From assembly GCF_014287585.1 (NCBI RefSeq), contig NZ_JACOOJ010000025.1:1-64000 (forward strand): 64,000 bases of DNA. Reading direction: 5' to 3'. This DNA is from Parabacteroides hominis (lineage in GTDB: Bacteria > Bacteroidota > Bacteroidia > Bacteroidales > Tannerellaceae). Made by a program: the position numbers and the translations under genes. Positions within the stretch are counted from its first letter, which is position 1. Every line of letters begins with the position of its first letter. The notes below the pieces were generated by a model. The model worked only from the letters and a program-made list of their open reading frames with translations. It made no database searches and had not been told where the DNA came from. Positions 1 through 8,829 of this stretch are shown here, piece by piece.

Positions 1-122
1 CGGGATGATTGGGAGCTATCTTTTCCGATAAACTAACCGGAAAAAGTACATTTTGGTTGGATGTTAACTCTTTAAATACTATCTTAGCCATTGCTATAAT
101 GTTTGTTTTTTTGCAACGGTAA
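1..122 (+). pseudogene. 3' remnant of a membrane protein, possibly frameshifted
   Basis: Reading frame 3 from about base 9 gives a hydrophobic tail (ending NTILAIAIMFVFLQR) and stops with TAA at 120-122, which looks like the last transmembrane segment of a transporter-like protein. A TGA lies in this frame at 6-8. Frame 2 at 2-25 reads GMIGSYLF, which would join naturally to the frame-3 SDKLTGK stretch, so a one-base shift near base 25 is possible. The start lies outside the window, so neither family nor integrity can be settled. The terminator that follows at 154-189 fits the end of a transcription unit here. Confidence 0.3.
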
Positions 123-153
123 GATACTACTTTTTACCGAAATAAACAATAGC

Positions 154-189
154 AAAAGGGGCTGTCACACTTTTTGGACAGCCCCTTTT
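154..189 (+). terminator. Rho-independent terminator
   Basis: A 13-bp perfect stem (aaaaggggctgtc, 154-166, pairing with 177-189) closes a 10-base loop, with the T-run formed by the end of the right arm. It sits about 30 bases after the stop at 122. The A-run on the left side would let it work in both directions, but no minus-strand gene ends here. Confidence 0.8.
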
Positions 190-256
190 ATTGATAGATA
201 TTTATTCCAGGCACTTATGCTTTTATGTGGCCAGCTGTCCCCAGGTTATTCATAAT

Positions 257-501
257 CTGGCAGATTTGAAACATAAATAATGATTTATGGGTGAGCAAAC
301 AGACAAGGCAGCGTCTTGTGCCGCAGGTTCTCTTTTGCCGTCTGCTTCAGCAGACGGATAGCTGATTGTTCCGGCTTTGCCGGTTCCTCTGTGGGTTTTT
401 AACCCCTTTAAATACAATAGATGAAAGGGACTGAAGTCCACAGAGGAAGAGGCTTAGCCTCTAATCTTTTAAACCGTCTGCTGAAGCAGACGGCAAAAGA
501 G
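257..501 (+). repeat. Nested-palindrome element P, copy A (core 330-501)
   Basis: The core is bounded by ctcttttgcc and its complement. It carries the hairpin ccgtctgcttcagcagacgg at 338-357 and its mirror at 474-493, with smaller inner hairpins (ccggctttgccgg, gaggcttagcctc) and a gtgggttttt/aacccc arm between them. The left flank (agatttgaaacataaataatg...) matches the right flank of copy E in reverse complement. The right flank is unlike those of copies B and E, so this copy is probably truncated on that side. No protein is plausible here. Same orientation as copies B and C. Confidence 0.85.
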
Positions 502-574
502 AGGCGGATGGTGCTTTGGGGATGCCGATACTGATAGCTATACTTATATAACAGGCGGTATCGGCAATCCTAAG

Positions 575-768
575 AGAAAGCGCAGCTTTTTAAGAAAGGC
601 CTAAGCGGACGGGCGTCAAGCGGAGGGCGAAGACGAAGCGGCAGGAGCCTGCGCTGTCTGAGCGAAGCGAGTTTCGCAGGCGACAGCGGAGTCTTTGACC
701 GGAGTAGACCGGACGGTTAAGCCTTGATCTTTTGGTTACTTTTGAACCAAGCCAAAGTAACAGATAAA
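575..768. repeat. GC-rich intergenic segment with short inverted repeats
   Basis: This stretch is clearly more GC-rich than its flanks. It contains cgctgtc...gacagcg style inverted repeats and ends in a palindromic ttggttacttttgaaccaagcc motif at about 731-753. No open frame of convincing length crosses it. Segments of this look recur between genes in Bacteroidales as I remember them, but there is no second full copy in this window, so calling it a repeat rests on recollection. Confidence 0.35.
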
Positions 769-769
769 T

Positions 770-1351
770 GTTCGAATCTTCTTAGATTATCCTCTAAATA
801 CCCTCTGTTTATTTTATTTAATTAGGGTTCACACTGTCCGGAAGACTCTATAGATCAGCATGTTGCTGTGAACCCTGTGAATGCAAGATAAAAAAAGGCG
901 GGATCGATCGATAGGATTGGATGATCGTAAACCGGTTTCACAGCCTTCACAGCCTTCACAACAAATCGCTGGCCATTAGCCTTTTACCGCTGTGAACCCT
1001 GTTTTCTGTTTTTGTCATATAAGGGCTTGGCTTGGCTCTTGTCCCATAAAATATAGGTTATAGGCTAAAAAATACAGCCTTTAGCCTATCCGGGAAAAGC
1101 CTATAGGGTAGCAGGAAAAAGGCAGGCATCTATCCGGCAACCGATGCCTGTCTTTTCAGGAAGCGACAGGCATCTATAGGAACAACTTCACATACGAGGT
1201 TTGAGTCTGATAGACGCAGATTAAAATAAATAAACAGGATTTCTTGACGCGGATTTAGCGGATAACGCGAATTAAACACCTGATACATATTTCTTATCCG
1301 CGTTATTCGCGAAATCCGCGTCAAAATTATATTTGCGTCTATCAGACTCAT
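770..1351 (-). repeat. Repeat family Q, copy I
   Basis: Reverse-complement of copy III (48581-49135), with copy II (21016-21398) covering about two thirds. Landmarks: a gggttcacac...gctgtgaaccc inverted pair, the gatcgatcgatagg palindrome at about 902-915, a tagcctat/ataggct stretch near 1060-1100, paired gacaggcatc motifs at 1132-1176, and an inverted gcggatt/aatccgc block at 1240-1325. It adjoins element P copy B. The 73-codon frame at 1130-1351 is only a translation of the repeat. Confidence 0.8.
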
Positions 1352-1359
1352 ATCTTGGC

Positions 1360-1657
1360 AGATTTGAACCAGAAATGATGATTTACCGGTGTATAATATG
1401 GATGGCGTGCCGTAGGCTCTCTTTTGCCGTCTGCTTCAGCAGACGGATAGATGATTGTTCCGGCTTTGCTGGTTCCTATGTGGTTTTTAACCCCTTTAAA
1501 TATAATCCATAAAGGGGCTAAAGCCCACAAGGGAAGAGGCTTAGCCTCCAGGCCTTTTAAACCGTCTGCTGAAGCAGACGGCAAAAGAGAGCCTGCGGCA
1601 TAAGGCGCAGCTTTGTCTGTTAGCTCACTGATAAATCATTATTTGTGGTTCAAATCT
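1360..1657 (+). repeat. Nested-palindrome element P, copy B (complete)
   Basis: The best complete copy. Terminal inverted repeats begin agatttgaacc at 1360 and end ggttcaaatct at 1657, giving a 298-bp unit whose two halves are near mirror images. The core is 1419-1589, with the ccgtctgc(ttca)gcagacgg hairpin at both ends. It lies between repeat Q copy I and the 3' end of btuF. The structure, with no ORF and fold-back ends, resembles a MITE; no target-site duplication was obvious by eye. Confidence 0.85.
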
Positions 1658-1761
1658 TCTTTCTAATGAGATAATTTATTTAGCTCAACAGTGATTGGGG
1701 TGATGCAGTCACTTACTCAACGGAGGTTAAATGTGAACCAAGCGGCACTAAAAGACCAAGA

Positions 1762-2880
1762 TTACTCCTTCATTTTCCGATAATAACGTGGAGTGTAACC
1801 GGGTAGCAATTCCGGATGGAACACCCAGATCAAGTCTTTCAGCAGGTAATCGGGATGCAAAGGAAATTCCTCATAATAAGGGACAAGTCCTGTATTACAA
1901 GAGTAAATCCGACGGTTCTTAAAGGCGTCGAAGTTTTCATACGGCGTGTATTCGGCACGCAGGTCGCCATAGGTCATATCTTCGGACTGATTATACTTAA
2001 CCAGCCACATATCGGCATGGATAGCCCGGTCGAGTACCGCCTCGAAAGCCAAGGGCGTACTTCCGGCTCCGGGAAGATCCCTAAAAACATAATCGGCTCC
2101 GGCATCGGCATACATATTGGCGATATAGCTATCTCCCGCCGGCATAAACCAGGAAGAGCCGAACTTCTTTTCGGAGATAACGGTAGGGCGGGGCGTATCG
2201 GCCGTGATCAGCTTTTTCAGGTCGAGATAGCTTTTCTCTGTCTCCCGGAAGATCGAGTCGGCCACCTTTTCCTTGCCAAACAGCATCCCGTAGAAACGAA
2301 TCCATTCGGTACGGCCCAAAGGCAGCGACTCCATATAATCGGCTCCTTCGAGGATGGGGATTCCCAGTTTCTCGACCGGCCCGTAGCCGCTATTCTGGAA
2401 AGGGGAAACGATCACAAGCTCGGCGCCTTTGTCGATCATCATCTCCACATTAGGGGCGGTCGCCTCTCCCATGTCGGCAATCCGTCCGGCTTTCAACCCT
2501 TCCTGGATAGCTGGGGTGTCCATATAGCGAGGTTCGCAAACGCCTATGATCCGCCCTGTCTCGCCTAACTGGTCGATAATAGCCGCATGCACGGATGTAT
2601 AGACCACGATATTCTGCGCCGGGACCTGCACGATCGTCCCTTTCGGAAGGTTTCCGGGAACAGGCCGGTCACGGTCTACCAAAAGATACCGTTGCAACAG
2701 GCGCGTGCTGTCCCACGGATCGCGCACTTCAACAGAGGTGTAATCATTAAAATGATATACGGTAAAACCCTGGGCGTAGCGGATGGTGTCGGAAGAGAGG
2801 GAGTCTTCGGGATGGGACTTTTTTGGTTGTGAACAAGCCACAACCAAAAAAGTCAATAATAGACAAGTAATATATCTCAT
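1762..2880 (-). CDS. btuF: Corrinoid (BtuF-like) ABC transporter substrate-binding lipoprotein
   Basis: A 372-residue lipoprotein: signal peptide with lipobox LVVAC (Cys16), then a periplasmic-binding-protein fold of the Fe3+-siderophore/cobalamin class (from about residue 85, with segments such as IIGVCEPRYMDTP and GAELVIVSPFQ typical of the first lobe). It is expected to bind a corrinoid in the periplasm and hand it to an inner-membrane BtuCD permease. It is the last gene of a riboswitch-led operon with btuB and btuG, starting 12 bases after btuG, and that context decides cobalamin over iron. No btuC or btuD follows; repeats fill the next 1.6 kb. GC-rich, unlike btuG next door. The exact ligand is inferred. 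Confidence 0.75.
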   Translation of the reverse strand: MRYITCLLLTFLVVACSQPKKSHPEDSLSSDTIRYAQGFTVYHFNDYTSVEVRDPWDSTRLLQRYLLVDRDRPVPGNLPKGTIVQVPAQNIVVYTSVHAAIIDQLGETGRIIGVCEPRYMDTPAIQEGLKAGRIADMGEATAPNVEMMIDKGAELVIVSPFQNSGYGPVEKLGIPILEGADYMESLPLGRTEWIRFYGMLFGKEKVADSIFRETEKSYLDLKKLITADTPRPTVISEKKFGSSWFMPAGDSYIANMYADAGADYVFRDLPGAGSTPLAFEAVLDRAIHADMWLVKYNQSEDMTYGDLRAEYTPYENFDAFKNRRIYSCNTGLVPYYEEFPLHPDYLLKDLIWVFHPELLPGYTPRYYRKMKE

Positions 2881-2892
2881 TAAAAAATACTC

Positions 2893-3984
2893 TTACTTTT
2901 GAGTTGTCAAGAAATAAGCTCCCATCGGATTCAAACCGGATAAAGCAACTTGATTGACCAACTTTCCTTCAGCAGAGAAAATAAACATATCACCCGTGCT
3001 GGTATAATCAGACGTTCCAATGTAAACATTTCCGGTAACAGGGTCAGAACTCATACAATAAGTGTTCTCCACTTTTGTACCATCAGTAATAAAACTCTTT
3101 TCTTCTATCTTTCCTTTTTCAATATCATATACTTTGAAGTCATAACCTGTAACAACCCAATTTTCTTGCTTGGCACTATAAATATATATCTTATCATTAC
3201 ATAAAGTCGAAACGATCTGACTATTGGCCGCAATAACCTCCCGATCACCAGTTGCAACATTCAGGCGTTGTAATTCATTCCCGATGTCTCCCCAGTTTCC
3301 TAAAGATAAAACATACAAATTACCTTTATCATCTTTTTGTATCGTTTTCGGGTTGATTGTCACGACAATCTTTTCTACCTCTTCAAATGTATTCATATCG
3401 ACTACAGACAGTGTAGAGTCTTGCACCAGATTATAACCTCCTGAATTTGCCACATACAATTTTCCATTCAATTCGCAAACCCCCTCCGGATTAGGACCGA
3501 CTTTCACTTTCTTTACGATCTCCATCGAAGTCGTATCGATACAAGCCAAATGTCCGTCAAACAATGTCACATAAACGTTTCCACCGGCAGCCGTTAACAT
3601 ACGCGGTTGCTGAGGTACATTAGATTCATCTTTGGGGTTGATTGTCTTTAAAGATTTACCAGATAAATCCGTTACTTCGATTGTTGCAGATTTATTTACT
3701 GCAATATACATTTTGGATCCATAAATAAGCATGTCATTTGCCGTATCGCCAAGACCACGACCATTCTCGGTTGCAAAAACTTTAGTGGTCAAATCCTTTG
3801 TTTCTGGATTATAATAATCCAAAGTAGAATTATTACTGTCCAACTTTCCTGCATTCAAGAAATAAACGCCTGTAGTAGAGCTTTCAGTAGGAATCCCTGG
3901 CTTCGGATCATCGTCATTATCACAAGAAATAAACGACATAGTCATTAAAGAACATAACGCAAATAATAAATACTTCTTTTCCAT
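2893..3984 (-). CDS. btuG: BtuG-like surface beta-propeller lipoprotein
   Basis: A 363-residue lipoprotein (lipobox SFISC, Cys21, followed by an acidic DNDDDP stretch typical of surface-exported Bacteroidota lipoproteins). The body is a YncE-like repeat protein with recurring blades (DTANDMLIYGSKMYIAV, PEGVCELNGKLYVANSGG, DPVTGNVYIGTSDY). BtuG proteins of Bacteroides are beta-propeller lipoproteins that cap the BtuB barrel and capture vitamin B12 with very high affinity. Position directly after btuB under a cobalamin riboswitch supports the same role. An ATG at 4008 is in frame, but 3984 puts AAGAAG just upstream and a standard lipoprotein signal first. Base composition is clearly AT-richer than btuF. 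Confidence 0.75.
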   Translation of the reverse strand: MEKKYLLFALCSLMTMSFISCDNDDDPKPGIPTESSTTGVYFLNAGKLDSNNSTLDYYNPETKDLTTKVFATENGRGLGDTANDMLIYGSKMYIAVNKSATIEVTDLSGKSLKTINPKDESNVPQQPRMLTAAGGNVYVTLFDGHLACIDTTSMEIVKKVKVGPNPEGVCELNGKLYVANSGGYNLVQDSTLSVVDMNTFEEVEKIVVTINPKTIQKDDKGNLYVLSLGNWGDIGNELQRLNVATGDREVIAANSQIVSTLCNDKIYIYSAKQENWVVTGYDFKVYDIEKGKIEEKSFITDGTKVENTYCMSSDPVTGNVYIGTSDYTSTGDMFIFSAEGKLVNQVALSGLNPMGAYFLTTQK

Positions 3985-4008
3985 TCTTCTTACTTTATAA
4001 TTAATCAT

Positions 4009-6024
4009 TTAAAAATAACATGATACTAATATCCGATATGAGCGTCCAGGCATCGGATAATATTTTATAATCTCGTAATTAATATTTCCGACATTCAGAA
4101 CTTCCCCCTGCAAACGGAGTTTAAAATTACAAAGGCTAAACTCTTTATTGACGGAAATAGTCTGTTCTATATATCTATCTATCCTATTCTCCTTTATATT
4201 TTGAGGTAATGAATACCGATCACCTGCACAAGAAAGCAGATAAGAGACATTCAACCATTTATTTTGTATTGATAAAGAAGCCGAACCTGCATGCCTGGGA
4301 GTATAAGGAATCTGGTCCCGATAATTCTTTGCAGATTCATTAGTAATATCAATCGCTTTTTGCCAAGTGTAATTACCTTGTAACAGAAAACTAACAAAAT
4401 CAAAACAAGAGATTTCTGCTGACAAGTTTGCATCAATTCCACTAATCGCCACCTCTCCCATATTCATCATTTTCCATATATAAAGAGTTGGAAGAGCAAC
4501 AATCTTATCTCTCACACGATTATAATAACCATCTACCGAAAGATTTAAATAAGATAATGCCGAAGAAGGACTATCTCCCCATGTCATCCCGATATTGTAT
4601 TGTGTCGCTCTTTCCGGCTTCAGATTAGTATTTCCAATTCTCAAATAATACATATCATTAAAAGTTGGCACTCGGAAAATATCCTTAAACGAAGCACGTA
4701 TCCGTAAATTCTGCTCTGGTAAAACCCGCCATGAAGCACTTACACTTGGTGATAATCGTTTACGGTCAGAAGGTTTATCCCCTGTTTTCACCTTTTCCGC
4801 GATAAAAGTATTCAGTATGCTAACTGTAGTCGTCAATCTGTTGTCTTTATATTGCGCTGCCAACACTGACAAAGAGGTATATCGGGTAGGGAAAGGACAA
4901 GCCGGCAGATTGTTCTTTAATGTATTCACGGAGAAATCCGTAGTCAAAGAAAATGATAAGTGCTCAATTGGCGTATATAATCCCCCGGCCGAAATATAGT
5001 ATTCTCGTTGAGTATGGCGATCTTCCTGTTTCCCCTCTGTATAATTGTTATTAAAGTCAACATATTTATTCCAAGAATAATTATATTTCCCCTGCACCTG
5101 TAAAGAAAAATTAGATTCAAATTGTTTCTTGTAATATCCCTGCACGAAATAGTTTTTGTCCCATAGCCTTTCTTTTGCATAATCGTTATAAAGAATAACC
5201 GACCCCGGCAATCCCCGCTCCGAATCGAAATAATAACCTTTCAGATTCAGTTCGCCTCCTTTTCCTAAATCACTAAACAAATTCAATTCTGTACGCAATG
5301 TTTGGATATCACTGTTTATCCTTTTTCCCGACTCCTCCTTCTGTTCATTCTGAATAACAAAAGGGTAACGTCCATCTGCACGCAACCAATCTACCTGACC
5401 CGTTGCAACCAAACACTTCCCCAACTTCTGTTCATACCGTAAATAAGGATTTACCAAACCAAACGAACCAGCTTTTACTTGTGCTTTCAGATGACACGAG
5501 CGATCAGTGAATACAGGCTGACTTGTCTTTATGTTCAACGCCCCAGCCGAAGCATACATCCGTGCCGTCTGAAAGATATCATCCGCCTGTCCGATTGATA
5601 AAGAGATCATATCCACATTATCTAATGAAAAGCGGCTGATATCCACCTGTCCGCTCTGTGCGTCCGTGACCGTCACCCCGTCGTAGCTGACAGCCGTATG
5701 CTTGGCGCCGAGGCTGCGGACGGAAACGGTTTTCAAGCCTCCTATGCCTCCGTAATCCTGCACGGTCACGCCGGAGAAACGCTTCACGGCTTCCGAGAGG
5801 TCCTGTACGCCGAGCCGTTCGATCCCGGCCTTGTCCATCACCTGGAGCGGCGTGCTCTCGCGGGTTACGGAAGGGCGTACCTTTCCCACTACCTCGACAC
5901 CCGAAAGCTGGTGATAGGTCGTCGTGTCTACCTGCGCATACAAAGCGGCGAACGGGAACAGCCAGGCGCATAACAAGCCCGGCAATCGTTTTATAGAAAT
6001 ATACTGCATACCGTTTTGATTCAT
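4009..6024 (-). CDS. btuB: TonB-dependent outer-membrane corrinoid receptor (BtuB-like)
   Basis: A 671-residue receptor. Signal peptide ends ALYAQ, then a plug domain (SGVEVVGKVRP, ...LSEAVKRFSGVTVQDYGG, YDGVTVTD) and a 22-strand-type barrel ending in the aromatic SYRILVSCYF. No N-terminal carboxypeptidase-like domain. Its size matches BtuB rather than SusC proteins. The start is ATG 6024 (AAAGGGA lies six bases upstream); longer reading would run into the riboswitch. It is the first gene of the btuB-btuG-btuF operon. The first ~130 codons are GC-rich while the rest is AT-rich, with a change near base 5,635, suggesting a recombined barrel. Cobalamin specificity is inferred from riboswitch and partners. 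Confidence 0.8.
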   Translation of the reverse strand: MNQNGMQYISIKRLPGLLCAWLFPFAALYAQVDTTTYHQLSGVEVVGKVRPSVTRESTPLQVMDKAGIERLGVQDLSEAVKRFSGVTVQDYGGIGGLKTVSVRSLGAKHTAVSYDGVTVTDAQSGQVDISRFSLDNVDMISLSIGQADDIFQTARMYASAGALNIKTSQPVFTDRSCHLKAQVKAGSFGLVNPYLRYEQKLGKCLVATGQVDWLRADGRYPFVIQNEQKEESGKRINSDIQTLRTELNLFSDLGKGGELNLKGYYFDSERGLPGSVILYNDYAKERLWDKNYFVQGYYKKQFESNFSLQVQGKYNYSWNKYVDFNNNYTEGKQEDRHTQREYYISAGGLYTPIEHLSFSLTTDFSVNTLKNNLPACPFPTRYTSLSVLAAQYKDNRLTTTVSILNTFIAEKVKTGDKPSDRKRLSPSVSASWRVLPEQNLRIRASFKDIFRVPTFNDMYYLRIGNTNLKPERATQYNIGMTWGDSPSSALSYLNLSVDGYYNRVRDKIVALPTLYIWKMMNMGEVAISGIDANLSAEISCFDFVSFLLQGNYTWQKAIDITNESAKNYRDQIPYTPRHAGSASLSIQNKWLNVSYLLSCAGDRYSLPQNIKENRIDRYIEQTISVNKEFSLCNFKLRLQGEVLNVGNINYEIIKYYPMPGRSYRILVSCYF

Positions 6025-6059
6025 CAATCCCTTTACCCGAAGGATTGTATAATAATGAA

Positions 6060-6303
6060 TAATGGCAGGTTTTCTGGCTTGTTCTCCCTTGAACGGCTGC
6101 CTTCCCAACGGATCAGTTGAAAGTTGAAAGTTTAAATGCGAATAACTTTCAACTTTCCACTCTCAACTTTCAACTGATTCGTCAGTGGCAACAAGATTTG
6201 CCGGGGTTTCAGAACTTACAGCTACGGGTACAGCTCCGGACTTGCACCGGATTCCCTTTTACTAACCGTCAGCGGAAGCAAAAACGGTTACACCATAATC
6301 CGG
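6060..6303 (-). ncRNA. Cobalamin riboswitch upstream of btuB
   Basis: Read on the minus strand, conserved blocks appear in order: ggaatccggtgcaagtccgg, an agctgtacccgtagctgtaag stretch, gccactg, gggaaggc, and agccagaaaacctgcc just before the btuB start region. These are the core boxes of the cobalamin (AdoCbl) riboswitch class. Between gccactg and gggaaggc lies a peripheral arm made of heptamer-like repeats (caactttcaacttt and complement, 6115-6178). It should switch off the downstream uptake genes when corrinoid is plentiful. Confidence 0.93.
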
Positions 6304-6306
6304 TCG

Positions 6307-6314
6307 CAAAGATA
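6307..6314 (-). promoter_or_regulatory. -7 box of the btuB operon promoter
   Basis: TATCTTTG on the minus strand fits the Bacteroidota sigma-ABfr -7 consensus TAnnTTTG and lies immediately before the riboswitch. A -33 TTG is not evident at the usual spacing. The region 6315-6560 between this promoter and the ATPase operon holds no convincing gene; a 78-codon frame at 6338-6574 has no recognisable features. Confidence 0.6.
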
Positions 6315-6525
6315 GCAAAAAACAGATAGATCCATATTTGTTTATTCCTTTTTATTTAACAATGCAAAACATTTCACCCGTTTTTTACTTGCAAAACGTC
6401 ACTTCCCGCTTAGATACCTCTTTCTCTACGATTTACAAAATAAGCAATTCCCGTCATTTTGGTTTATTTCCGAACTCAATTGGTTCATTTCAGAAGAGGT
6501 TGAAATTAGTTGAATATTTAACTAA

Positions 6526-8145
<1,620 letters not shown>

Positions 8146-8151
8146 ACGGAT

Positions 8152-8385
8152 ATGAAACTGGAAATCGTATCACCGGACGGCATACTTTTCGAAGGCGAAG
8201 CAGAACGTGTTTCGTTTCCGGGAGCAGCCGGTTCATTTGACATCCTCCCCCATCATGCCCCGCTGATAGCCGCCCTCAGGCAAGGAACCATCCTGTACGA
8301 GAACGAAAGGAAAAGAGGCGAACTGGCGATCAAGAGCGGATTCGTAGAGGTAAAAGAAGATTATATATCTGTTTGTATCGAATAA
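8152..8385 (+). CDS. atpC: F1 ATP synthase subunit epsilon, short form
   Basis: A 77-residue protein matching only the N-terminal beta-sandwich of epsilon (MKLEIVSPDGILFEGEAERVSFPG, PHHAPLIAAL, GFVEVKEDYISV). It lacks the ~50-residue C-terminal helical hairpin that mediates inhibition in longer epsilon subunits (usual length 130-140). Short epsilon proteins are common in Bacteroidota, so I do not call it truncated. It couples the gamma shaft to the c-ring. It starts six bases after atpD ends and is clearly co-transcribed. Confidence 0.93.
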   Translation: MKLEIVSPDGILFEGEAERVSFPGAAGSFDILPHHAPLIAALRQGTILYENERKRGELAIKSGFVEVKEDYISVCIE

Positions 8386-8400
8386 ATAAAAGTACACGAC

Positions 8401-8829
8401 ATGACTGGGTGGTTAAGTATGAAGCTGATGGGATTGATAACCTTTATCAATGTGGTCATCGGCGTGACGTTAGGCGGTTTGTTATACACGATCTGGCCTG
8501 AGCATTATTTCAGATGGTATCCTTCCATCCCGATTTTCTATTGGGTGATGGGAATAGTTATGACCTTCATTCTCGACCGGGTAAAAAAGAAAAACGGCGA
8601 TATGACCGTCACGGCTTTCATGGTTGTGCGGTTCTGCAAGTTCACGCTCGCCATCGTTTTCCTGTGGCTTTATGCCGCACTGGTCCGGGAAAACCTGAAA
8701 GTGTTCGGCTTCACCCTGATGCTTTTTTACTTTATTTACTTAGGGTTGGAAACATATACGGTTTATCTGTTTGAGAAGAAAAGAATGAAAAGAGAGAAAA
8801 GGGAAAATGATGAACGATATCAAGAATAA
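8401..8829 (+). CDS. Small membrane protein of the ATPase operon (AtpI-position)
   Basis: A 142-residue protein with about four hydrophobic segments (near residues 8-30, 40-60, 75-95 and 102-122) and a highly charged C-terminus (KKRMKREKRENDERYQE). It occupies the position between atpC and atpB where Bacteroidota carry an AtpI-like assembly factor, which in other bacteria helps form the c-ring. I do not see a sequence signature that proves AtpI homology, so the role is inferred from position and topology. An in-frame ATG at 8419 is an alternative start. Its end overlaps the atpB start by 23 bases, suggesting translational coupling. Confidence 0.6.
   Translation: MTGWLSMKLMGLITFINVVIGVTLGGLLYTIWPEHYFRWYPSIPIFYWVMGIVMTFILDRVKKKNGDMTVTAFMVVRFCKFTLAIVFLWLYAALVRENLKVFGFTLMLFYFIYLGLETYTVYLFEKKRMKREKRENDERYQE

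Noticed and set aside
1130..1351. 73-codon ORF starting MSLIDANIILTR, with a 70-codon match at 48581-48793
   Set aside because: Both lie wholly within repeat Q. The conserved frame follows from near-identical repeat DNA, which is itself an inverted repeat; no start signal or family similarity.
8152..8385. Truncated atpC
   Set aside because: The 77-residue epsilon is a known short form in Bacteroidota and the operon spacing is regular, so it is not a broken gene.
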